64,000 nt of DNA. It comes from Cellulomonas persica. GTDB lineage: Bacteria > Actinomycetota > Actinomycetes > Actinomycetales > Cellulomonadaceae. This document shows, one piece after another, positions 43,701 through 50,890 of the stretch (within the stretch, counting starts at the first letter, position 1; each line of letters begins with the position of its first letter). The stretch covers positions 1 to 64,000 of the forward strand of contig NZ_BJUA01000006.1 in NCBI RefSeq assembly GCF_007989825.1. The letters are read 5' to 3'. The notes beneath the pieces were generated by a model. The model was not told where the DNA came from and searched no databases. It saw nothing but the letters and a program-made list of their open reading frames with translations. The translations under genes were made by a program, and so were the position numbers.

Positions 43701-46700
43701 TGCCGGCGGCACGACGAGCTGGCACCGGGTCGCGTCGGTCGGGAACGGCCGGGTGACGCTCGCCGGCGGGCCGGCGATCACGCAGGCCGTCGGGACGGCC
43801 GTCACCGTCCAGCAGGCCACGGTCGGCAACCCGAGCACCAACTGCCCGTTCCTCGGCATCGACGGGACGCGTACCGGGAGCGGCCCGACCACCACCGCCA
43901 GGTTCACGCTCTGGCGGTCGGAGGACCTGCGCGGCACGACGTCCGTGCTCGGGATCGTGGACGGGGAGGTCACCCATCCGGTGGTCCTGAACGGCGACGC
44001 ACCGGTCGCCGAGGTGACGTTCTCCACACCCGTGTCCGCCACGGGCGTCGACCTGTCGACGATGAGCCACGCGAACATGGCCACAGCGATGCTCGGCGCG
44101 GTCCGGCGGGAGGGCGCGCTGCTGTTCGCGGACGTCCCGCCCCCGGGCGGCGGCATCGCCCTGACGACCGCGCCGAACCAGTCCATCGTCGTGATCGGGC
44201 TCGAGCCCGTCGGTGACGCCCGACCTGTCGTGCTCGGGCCGGGCACGCTCCTGGTCCCCGAGGAGGAGACCACCGAGATCGACCGGGGGCAGTCGCTCGT
44301 CAACCACGAGCTGACGCACACCGTGCAGTACCACCGGTGGGGTCCGCTGTGGTTCTGCGCCTTCCCGATGATCGCGCTCGAGCTGCCCGGCATCCTGGCC
44401 AGCGACACGGAGCTGCCCGAGTTCTCGGCGTTCCTCGACGCGACGGTCGCGGCGGGCGACACCGGCACCTGGTCGGTGACCATCCCGCAGCACGCGACCG
44501 TCTCGATCGGGTCCGGTGCGACGCTGCAGGTCGTGCAGGGCGCGCGGATCATGGAGGCCGAGGTCACCGCGGTCGCAGGAGACGTGTTCAGCGTGCGCGT
44601 CGAGTCCGGCGCCCTGCCGACCGGGCGCGTCGCGGTCCGCAAGAAGCAGCGCGTCGGCGGCTTCGACGTCCCGTTCGCGATCCTCGACCTGATGACGCAC
44701 GGCGGGCTGGTGAACCTCCTGGCGGGCAGCACGTGGGGCGGCATCTTCTGGCTCATCGGCAAGGCGTTCTACGGGTTGGGTCGCGCGATGGTCGGCACCG
44801 GGGACCTGTTCGCCGGCACGGTCGGCGCCGGTGGCACGACGATCACGCTCACGCAGGCCGCCGATGCGGACAAGCTCCCGGCGACGGGCCGCGTCACGAT
44901 CCGCCGCGGTGACGACACCGTGATCAGGTCGGCCACGAAGGACGGCTCGACGCTCACGCTCACCGAGGCGATCGCGTTCACGGGCGACGTCCGCGTGGGC
45001 GGCTACGACTCGCACGAGCCGGAGAGCGCGTTCGACTGGTACTCGTACCGGGCGGGGACCGTCGACGCCGCGAACCACTTCGCGGTCGACCTCGGCAGCG
45101 GGCACGGGCTGTCACCCGAGGACCGCGTGACCGTGCGGTACCGCGCGGGGCGCCCGTTCCGCACGGACGTGCTCGCGGTGAACGGCGGACGCGTCGAGCT
45201 GTCGACAGCCGTGCCCGTCACGGGCGACGAGCTGTCGGTGCGGATCGCGCGCGTGGGCGCGAGCGACCCGCTCGGCAACGCCGACTCCTCGGCGATGGTC
45301 GAGATGGGCATGGGGTGGATGAAGTGGCTGTTCGACCCGTGGGGCCAGGTCGAGCCCGCCGTGGCGCCCGGCGACTGGACGCGCTGGCTCCTGCGGGTCA
45401 TGCGCTGGCTGCTCGGGACGCAGAACTTCACCCTGCTCCCGTTCGGGCACCTGTGGTGGGACCGGATGTTCCCGGGCGACTCCAACGCCCACAAGTCGCA
45501 GATCGAGCAGGAGGCCTCGTCCGAGTCGGGCGACGTGTACTCGCCGCTCGGCCGCCTGACAGGTGACGTGACGCACGCCGACGCGATCGGCACCGCGCAC
45601 GCGGTCGTCGGTGACGTCATGCGCTACCGCTACTGGCCCGAGAACTCCGACGTGAACTTCGTCGAGGAGGGCTGGCTCGACACCCCTGGCGTCCACGTCG
45701 ACCGCGACCTGCGGGTCATGCCGAACGCGGTACCGGTCGGACCCCTCGCCGCACCCAACAGCACGACGGTCGCCGACCCGACGGTCACCGACCCCGGCAC
45801 GTTCGTCGCGAGCGACCTGACCACGCGCGACGCGGACCCGCGCGCGATCCCCGGCGCCGACACGCTCGGCTACGCGACGTCCGACCTCGGCACGATCCCG
45901 GTGGGCGCACGGATCCAGCGGAACCTGGCGGGGTACGTCTCGTTCACGAGGGCTGGCACCCACCGGGTCACGACGATCAACGGCATCGTCGGGGGGCAGG
46001 ACGCCATCGACGCCGCCGCCGCCGGGCGCCAGACCCTGTGGTTCGACGTCCGGGTCGACGACGTGACGGTGACGGGCGCCGGTCAGACGCTCGACACGAG
46101 CAGTCCCGGCACGAGCGACCGCCTCACGCTCGTCCCGTTCCAGGTCGTCGACCTCGCGATCGCGCCCGGGGTGCCGCGGCAGTACCAGGTCACCGCACTG
46201 GACCCGACGGGTGCCGTCACCGTGGCGGCCGGAGCCCGCCTCACCGCCGCCGCGGTGACCGCGACACCGGTCCCGGTCGAGATCAGCCGCCTGCACGCGG
46301 CCGTCGACGGCCGGTACACGGGAGGACTCGCGTTCGCCGGCATGCACCTGTCGCGTGACCTGCACGTCCCCGTGCGGTCGCTGACGGTCGACGTGGTCGC
46401 ATCCCTCCCGCTGCGCGACGCCGCGCGCCGCGACGCCGCCGAGCTCACCACGCTCGCCCGGGGCGCCGAGGCGTTCCTGCTCGTGCCCGCGCCGGTCACG
46501 GTGCCCCCGGCCGTCACGGCGGTCGACGGCGCCGCTCCCCCGGCCGGCACGCCCGACCCGGTCACGCGCGTCGACGCGCCCGACGCCGCGGCGTTCCTCG
46601 GCGCCACCGGCTCCGCGTTCCGCGTGGTCGTCCCCGACACCGCGCCCGCGGGCGCGTACACGTTGTCGGTCACGGTCGGCGACGGCGGGTCGTCACGCGT

Positions 46701-46728
46701 GCTGACCTGCGACGTCGCGATCACCTGA
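40711..46728 (+). CDS. Giant Rhs-core-like protein with HExxH metallopeptidase motif
   Basis: 2005 residues. Residues 40-290 hold weak Rhs/YD-type beta repeats (VYRWSGDDLTLVDGVEV, 'WWYTHDERGLVGIRG'). Residues 291-355 match the Rhs-associated core in outline: LDPVTGAFAEPDP ... GDPVGRSDPTG. Some 1650 residues follow, with Trp-rich hydrophobic segments (371-395, about 1344-1361, about 1536-1575), at least six beta modules of about 60 residues, a zinc-peptidase motif VNHELTHTVQYHRWG (H1199, E1200, H1203), a QIEQEASSESGD segment near 1597 and C-terminal Ig-like domains. The motif resembles that of eCIS-associated DUF4157 peptidases. Probably the cargo toxin or a tip/adhesin protein of the contractile system. 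Confidence 0.6.
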   Translation: MTATTARPAAGRGNGPGSSPGPELGTHVETLDLGAAGVLEVERDGASGVLVGLRGGGREYLVVDGDGTRTWPGVARTHERMGGQSLERDVRPEVGPSWREVYRWSGDDLTLVDGVEVRRDAHGRVVACLPGGPDPAPASHRWWYTHDERGLVGIRGPGVARRLALGPDGRVREVHDETGTRVLACDARGRRTVPARPGNDLVDDDGRTWVTSDPQGRVHAVFLWDGMRCLARVDGPLGSPLGAVFSLDPSGTPVRVVTSRDAQRIPRDAYGEGLLAHADVPGLFGGRVHAGVVHLPLRRLDPVTGAFAEPDPCDGGDDDPRRPSGYDGPLPVEREPRSAFEVCRGDPVGRSDPTGGVSGGLVLSTLTWSFQNNIVSFFGIDWWFNLFLSLLAAPFAGDQYDFFSSTGLSTTDRLGAFGVRRDGFMNVITGGRPFTTQHIVWAPDHEFEELQRGEVVDPLGRFEPTHYGTVLALAPTGAATSFLSCGPTNGPWTPGQLTGWTRHGGVGVPAAPGTLTPWFPSGGLHLDDTRTDCRHDTPATLTELRPGPVAAGDFETHTVLLAPGPTGLAAGARILVEDDAAMAFATVLGVVPAPMGERIQLTEDLPLTGASLRVTPLAAAAASSESRPAGAPADSLDARGTTATYATGDLLRLTAASGQVLVARVARLEARLPLERPLPGTLTSPVSVAAGTLGPSQTVTASGTTLDFGTGTPPGQGATGVVEGGTRTGVRVEAPPAGSVATIDVAAPAGTTAFRSVTAGTVLGARDDAVETDPALTYTPLTAGSAPDGSAGTVVVRVEGGGLAHARVVPGAPTHDVVVLDRALVGTGPWTVERWTTAGATTSSVVSSDVVAISVPSPERFEGMPVMLTRVVGEPPTATARLTGDVVDGTFTPAPSTATPPTPALASGLQAGRPVLVGTELTAIRSVRCDVTFTPAVDLAATGLRLVRLAPTGYAYDAVVASAAAVDLRGTVTPTGGTPVPAPFLRAVPGDLLAVTPAGGTTSWHRVASVGNGRVTLAGGPAITQAVGTAVTVQQATVGNPSTNCPFLGIDGTRTGSGPTTTARFTLWRSEDLRGTTSVLGIVDGEVTHPVVLNGDAPVAEVTFSTPVSATGVDLSTMSHANMATAMLGAVRREGALLFADVPPPGGGIALTTAPNQSIVVIGLEPVGDARPVVLGPGTLLVPEEETTEIDRGQSLVNHELTHTVQYHRWGPLWFCAFPMIALELPGILASDTELPEFSAFLDATVAAGDTGTWSVTIPQHATVSIGSGATLQVVQGARIMEAEVTAVAGDVFSVRVESGALPTGRVAVRKKQRVGGFDVPFAILDLMTHGGLVNLLAGSTWGGIFWLIGKAFYGLGRAMVGTGDLFAGTVGAGGTTITLTQAADADKLPATGRVTIRRGDDTVIRSATKDGSTLTLTEAIAFTGDVRVGGYDSHEPESAFDWYSYRAGTVDAANHFAVDLGSGHGLSPEDRVTVRYRAGRPFRTDVLAVNGGRVELSTAVPVTGDELSVRIARVGASDPLGNADSSAMVEMGMGWMKWLFDPWGQVEPAVAPGDWTRWLLRVMRWLLGTQNFTLLPFGHLWWDRMFPGDSNAHKSQIEQEASSESGDVYSPLGRLTGDVTHADAIGTAHAVVGDVMRYRYWPENSDVNFVEEGWLDTPGVHVDRDLRVMPNAVPVGPLAAPNSTTVADPTVTDPGTFVASDLTTRDADPRAIPGADTLGYATSDLGTIPVGARIQRNLAGYVSFTRAGTHRVTTINGIVGGQDAIDAAAAGRQTLWFDVRVDDVTVTGAGQTLDTSSPGTSDRLTLVPFQVVDLAIAPGVPRQYQVTALDPTGAVTVAAGARLTAAAVTATPVPVEISRLHAAVDGRYTGGLAFAGMHLSRDLHVPVRSLTVDVVASLPLRDAARRDAAELTTLARGAEAFLLVPAPVTVPPAVTAVDGAAPPAGTPDPVTRVDAPDAAAFLGATGSAFRVVVPDTAPAGAYTLSVTVGDGGSSRVLTCDVAIT

Positions 46729-46737
46729 CACCTCGGC

Positions 46738-46769
46738 CCGGACCGGCCGGCGTTCGTCGTGCCGTCCGG
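46738..46769. terminator. Possible terminator between the giant gene and the SARP gene
   Basis: CCGGACCGGC (46738-46747) can pair with GCCGTCCGG (46761-46769) with a one-base bulge. It lies 10 bp after the stop of the contractile operon and downstream of the convergent regulator gene. Confidence 0.45.
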
Positions 46770-46786
46770 TGCCGGGTGGGTGCTCG

Positions 46787-47557
46787 TCAGACCGCGCTCA
46801 GCGCCGGGTCCGGCCGCAGGCGCGCGACGAGCGCCGCGGTCGCGGCCGACGGCTCGACGCCCAGCTCGCGACGCAGCACCTGGCGGCACGCGGTGTAGGC
46901 ACGGCGCGCCTCGGCGACGTTGCCCTCGGCCAGGTGCACGGCGATGACCGTGCGGTGCGCGCTCTCCCGCAGCGGGTCCGCGCGCAACGCCGAGAGCGCC
47001 AGGTTCACCGCCGCCGCGAACCGGCTCTGCGCGGCGAGCCTGCGCGCGAGCGCCTCGAGCAGGTGCAGCCGCAGCTGCCGCACGCGTTCCCGGTCCTCCG
47101 CGACCCACTCGTCGTCCCAGTCCGGCAGCAGGTCGGCGTCCGCGAGCCGCGGCAGCGACGCGACCTCGTCGCCCGGCTCGTCGGCGGACAACGCCCGGTG
47201 CGTCAGCTCCTGCACGTCCACCGTCACGGCCGGTCCCAGCTCGACCCAGCCCCGCTCGACCTGCAGCACGCGCGGCGCGACCAGGCCCACGCGCCACAGC
47301 GCCGTGCGCAGGTTCGCGCCAGCACGTGCGTCGGTGACCGCGGGCCACAGCGTGCCCGCGACACGCGCCCGCGGCACCGCACCGCGCAGGCACACGAGCG
47401 CGACGACCCGGCGGCACGACGCGCCCAGCTCGACGGACTTGTCCGCGAGCTGCAGCCGGAAGTCCCCCAGCAACGTCACCCGCGCGCCGGGCGCGTCGTC
47501 GCCCTCACGAGCGACGAGCAGCGGGCGTCGGGCAGGGTCGAGCATCGTGTCGTCCAT
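46787..47557 (-). CDS. SARP-type regulator (wHTH plus BTAD)
   Basis: 256 residues. An OmpR-like winged helix spans about 25-110 (VTLLGDFRLQLADKSVEL, then ANLRTALWRVGL). A bacterial transcriptional activation domain follows to the C-terminus, marked by LLPDWDDEWVAEDRERVRQL, 'FAAAVNLALSALRADPLRES', 'YTACRQVLRRELGVEPSAAT'. SARP proteins bind direct heptamer repeats and recruit RNA polymerase. It converges on the end of the contractile operon, which suggests it controls that operon. ATG 47557 chosen; a TTG two codons upstream is possible. Confidence 0.85.
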   Translation of the reverse strand: MDDTMLDPARRPLLVAREGDDAPGARVTLLGDFRLQLADKSVELGASCRRVVALVCLRGAVPRARVAGTLWPAVTDARAGANLRTALWRVGLVAPRVLQVERGWVELGPAVTVDVQELTHRALSADEPGDEVASLPRLADADLLPDWDDEWVAEDRERVRQLRLHLLEALARRLAAQSRFAAAVNLALSALRADPLRESAHRTVIAVHLAEGNVAEARRAYTACRQVLRRELGVEPSAATAALVARLRPDPALSAV

Positions 47558-47682
47558 CGACAACCGCCGCCCGTCATGGCCGGGCCGTCCCGGCCGGTGC
47601 GCACGGGCGTGCCACGCCCTCGCAGGACCTCGTCGTCACCGCGTCCCCCCACGCTCGGTCTGCCACGGATGACGAGAAGGTG

Positions 47683-47716
47683 CCCGCCGGCGTCGCCTCA
47701 GATACCCGCCGGCGTC
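47683..47716. promoter_or_regulatory. 12-bp direct repeat upstream of the SARP gene
   Basis: CCCGCCGGCGTC occurs at 47683-47694 and 47705-47716, exactly 22 bp apart (two helical turns). It lies 126-159 bp before the SARP start in the otherwise empty 281-bp gap 47558-47838, and could be an autoregulatory site. Confidence 0.4.
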
Positions 47717-47838
47717 CCGTGTCCCGCGCCAGGGCACCACCGTGGCACCGTCGCGGGGCGTGCGCTCGTCGGAGGGTGCCGCCCTGCCCGTGTGCGGGCG
47801 GGCTTCGTCGGCGGCCGGCCCGGACGTGGACGAGCAGG

Positions 47839-50800
47839 TCAGCCGTAGAAGACGCGCTCGACGACCGCTCGCGCCCGCCGGGCCGTGCGCAGGTACGCCT
47901 CCTCGAGCTCGCCGCCCGAGGCCGGCGGGTAGCCGATGACGCGCGCCAGGCCCGCGAGCGCCTGGTGCACGTGCGGCAGCGCATCGGCGTGCGCCGCCTC
48001 CGCGCGGCCCGTCCACAGCACGTTCGCGTCCCGCAGCCGGGAGGCGAGCTCCCAGGCCTGGACCAGGGCGGTCAGGTCGTCGGGCTCGAGCAGGCCGGCC
48101 TCGCACGCCGCGGTCAGCGCGTCGAGCGTGCTCGTCGTGCGGAGTCCGGGCACCTCGTGCGCGTGCTGGAGCTGCAGCAGCTGCGCCGTCCACTCGACGT
48201 CCGCGATCCCGCCACGGCCGAGCTTGAGGTGTCGTGCCGGGTCCTGCCCGCGCGGGAGACGCTCCGCCTCGACCCGCGCCTTGATGCGCCGCACCTCGCG
48301 CACGGTCGCGGCGTCCAGCCCGCCGGCGGGATAGCGCAGCGGGTCGATGAGCGCGACGAACCGCTCCCCCAGCTCGGCGTCGCCCGCCACGGGCCGCGCG
48401 CGCAGCAGCGCCTGGCTCTCCCAGGGCGACGACCAGCGGCCGTAGTACTCCGCGTACGCGTCGAACGAGCGAGCCAGCGGTCCGTTACGTCCCTCGGGCC
48501 GCAGGTCCGCGTCCACCGCGAGCGCCGGCTCCGGGCCCAGCGCCCCCAGCAGCTGGCGCAGCGCCGCCGCGACCGCGACCGCGAACTCCTGCGCGACGCG
48601 CGAGTCGGCACCCGGCACCGGGTCGTGCACGAACAGCACGTCCGCGTCGGACGCGTAGCCCATCTCCCGGCCGCCGAGCCGCCCCATCGCGACGACGAGC
48701 ATGCGCGTCGGGTTCTCGGTCAGCCCGCGGGCCTGGCGCGTCTCGGCCTCCGCGACCCGCAGTGCGCCCGCCAGGACGACGTCGGCCGCGACCGTGACGC
48801 TCTGCGCGGCACGCGTCCCCGTGACGACACCCAGCACGTCGGCGACCGCCGTGCGCGCGAGCTCGCGGCGGCGCAGGCCACGCAGGAACGTCGCGGCCGG
48901 ACCGGGCTCGTACGCGCGGGTCAGGCCGGCGTCGACCTCGGCGGCCAGGCGCTCGCGGCCGCGCGGCTCGAGCTCGTTGTCCTCGGCGAGCCAGGTGACC
49001 GACTCGGGCGAGCGCGTGAGCGCGTCGGCGACGTACCGGGACGTGGACAGCGCGTGCGCGAGGCGCTGCGCCGCAGTGCCCGAGTCGCGCAGGAGCTTGA
49101 GGTACCAGTGGGTCGTGCCGAGCTGCTCGGACAGGCGGCGGAACGCGAGCAGGCCGCCGTCGGGGTCGGGTCCCTCGGCGAACCAGCCGAGCATCACCGG
49201 CAGGAGCTGGCGCTGGATCGACGCGCGTCGCGACACGCCCTCCGTGAGCGCCGCGATGTGCCGGGTCGCGCCCGCCGGGTCCGTGTATCCGATGGCCGCG
49301 AGCCGGGCGCGCGCGGCCTCCGGCGCGAGGCTCGCCTCCTCGGCGGACAGCCGCGCGGTCGCGGGCAGCAGCGGCCGGTAGAACAGCTCCTCGTGCAGGT
49401 GGCGCACGTCACGGCGCACGTGGCGCCAGCGGTCGAGCAGGCCCTCGGCGCCCTCGGCGCGCATACCCACCGAGCGCGCGAGGCGCCGCAGGTCCGCGTC
49501 CGAGGTCGGCAGCAGGTGCGTGCGCTGCAGACGGTGCAGCTGGATCCGGTGCTCGAGCAGGCGCAGGAACCGGTAGCAGACCGCGAGCCGCGCGGCGTGG
49601 TCGCGGCCCACGTAGCCGTCCGCCGCGAGCGCGGCGAGCGCCGTCAGCGTGCTGCCGCTGCGGATCGCCTCGTCGGACCGTCCGTGCACGAGCTGCAGGA
49701 GCTGCACCGTGAACTCGACGTCCCGCAGCCCGCCGACGCCCAGCTTGAGCTGACGGTCCGCCTCCGCGGGCGGGATGTTGCCCTCGACGCGGCGCCGCAT
49801 CGCCTGCGAGTCCTCGACGAAGTGCTCGCGCTGGACCGCCGACCACACGAACGGCTGGGTCATCTCGACGTACGCGCGACCCAGCGCCAGGTCGCCCGCG
49901 AGGGGGCGCGCCTTGAGCAGCGCCTGGAACTCCCACGTCTTGGCCCACCGCTCGTAGTACGCGCGGTGGCTCGCGAGCGTGCGCACGAGCGGTCCGTCCT
50001 TGCCCTCCGGCCGCAGCGCGGCGTCGACCGGCCACAGCGCCGGCTCACCCGCCGGTGTCGAGCACGCCCGGGCCAGGCCGGACGCGAGACGCGTCCCCGC
50101 CGCGAGCGCGTCCGCCTCGCTCACCCCCGAGCCCTGCGCCGGCTCGCACACGTAGATCACGTCCACGTCGGAGACGTAGTTCAGCTCGCGTCCGCCCGCC
50201 TTGCCCATCCCGATCACCGCGAGCCGGACGCCCGCGCCGTGGTCCGGCAGGTCCGCGCGGGCGAGCGCGAGCGCGGTCTCGAGCGCCGCCGCCGCCAGGT
50301 CCGCGAGCGCCGCGGCGACCCCCGGCATGCGGTTCAACGGGTCGGAGACGGTCAGGTCGGTCGCCGTGATGCGCAGCAGCCGCGACCGGTACGCGCGTCG
50401 CATCGCGTCGATGCCGTCGGTGCCGACGACCGTCGCCACCGGCTCGTCGTCCGTGGGGTCGGCCCCCACCGCCTGCAGGAGCTCGGCGCGGACCTCCGCC
50501 GCGGGCACGCCCGTGCCGGGCGTGGTGTCGGCGACGAGCCGCAGGTTGCCGGGGTGCGCACCGAGCATGTCCGCGAGCGCGACGGAGGCGCCCAGCACGG
50601 CGAGCAGGCGCTGCCGCGGCTCGTCGTCGTGCGTGAGGATGTCCGTCAGCAGCGCCGTGAGCTCGGCGTCGCCGCGTACCGCACCTGCGAGCTTGGCGAG
50701 CGCGAGCAGCGCGGCGTCGGGATCGGCGACGTCGGCCAGCGGACCGACGAGCGTCTCGGCGACGTCGGGCAGCACCTCGAGCAGCGCGTCGTCCGCGAGC

Positions 50801-50886
50801 AGGCGCTCGGCGCGCGGGACGTCGTCGACGCCGGCGCGCGTGAGACGCGCGGCGAGCGACGCACCACGCTCGGGTCGTTCGGTCAT
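47839..50886 (-). CDS. glnE: Bifunctional glutamine synthetase adenylyltransferase/adenylyl-removing enzyme
   Basis: 1015 residues, typical GlnE length. Two nucleotidyltransferase domains are visible: an N-terminal one with 'GMGKAGGRELNYVSDVDVI' and a C-terminal one with 'MGRLGGREMGYASDADVLF', each followed by a helical GlnD/PII-uridylyltransferase-like domain (LKLGVGGLRDVEFTVQLLQL; LKLGRGGIADVEWTAQLL). The N-terminal unit removes AMP and the C-terminal unit adds it to the GlnA tyrosine. It lies 4 bp downstream of glnA2, so the two form an operon, as Rv2222c-Rv2221c do in M. tuberculosis. Confidence 0.96.
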   Translation of the reverse strand: MTERPERGASLAARLTRAGVDDVPRAERLLADDALLEVLPDVAETLVGPLADVADPDAALLALAKLAGAVRGDAELTALLTDILTHDDEPRQRLLAVLGASVALADMLGAHPGNLRLVADTTPGTGVPAAEVRAELLQAVGADPTDDEPVATVVGTDGIDAMRRAYRSRLLRITATDLTVSDPLNRMPGVAAALADLAAAALETALALARADLPDHGAGVRLAVIGMGKAGGRELNYVSDVDVIYVCEPAQGSGVSEADALAAGTRLASGLARACSTPAGEPALWPVDAALRPEGKDGPLVRTLASHRAYYERWAKTWEFQALLKARPLAGDLALGRAYVEMTQPFVWSAVQREHFVEDSQAMRRRVEGNIPPAEADRQLKLGVGGLRDVEFTVQLLQLVHGRSDEAIRSGSTLTALAALAADGYVGRDHAARLAVCYRFLRLLEHRIQLHRLQRTHLLPTSDADLRRLARSVGMRAEGAEGLLDRWRHVRRDVRHLHEELFYRPLLPATARLSAEEASLAPEAARARLAAIGYTDPAGATRHIAALTEGVSRRASIQRQLLPVMLGWFAEGPDPDGGLLAFRRLSEQLGTTHWYLKLLRDSGTAAQRLAHALSTSRYVADALTRSPESVTWLAEDNELEPRGRERLAAEVDAGLTRAYEPGPAATFLRGLRRRELARTAVADVLGVVTGTRAAQSVTVAADVVLAGALRVAEAETRQARGLTENPTRMLVVAMGRLGGREMGYASDADVLFVHDPVPGADSRVAQEFAVAVAAALRQLLGALGPEPALAVDADLRPEGRNGPLARSFDAYAEYYGRWSSPWESQALLRARPVAGDAELGERFVALIDPLRYPAGGLDAATVREVRRIKARVEAERLPRGQDPARHLKLGRGGIADVEWTAQLLQLQHAHEVPGLRTTSTLDALTAACEAGLLEPDDLTALVQAWELASRLRDANVLWTGRAEAAHADALPHVHQALAGLARVIGYPPASGGELEEAYLRTARRARAVVERVFYG

Positions 50887-50890
50887 CGGC

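Noticed and set aside
40414-45105. 1563-residue open frame on the reverse strand
   Set aside because: It lies antisense to the giant Rhs-like gene. Its composition is Arg/Ala/Asp/Gly-rich, as expected from reverse-frame reading of high-GC coding DNA, and it has no recognisable domain.
22182-46728. Prophage or R-type tailocin
   Set aside because: No capsid, portal, terminase, replication, integrase, holin or endolysin gene was seen, and the locus is bounded by ordinary chromosomal genes. A tailocin would need a lysis cassette.
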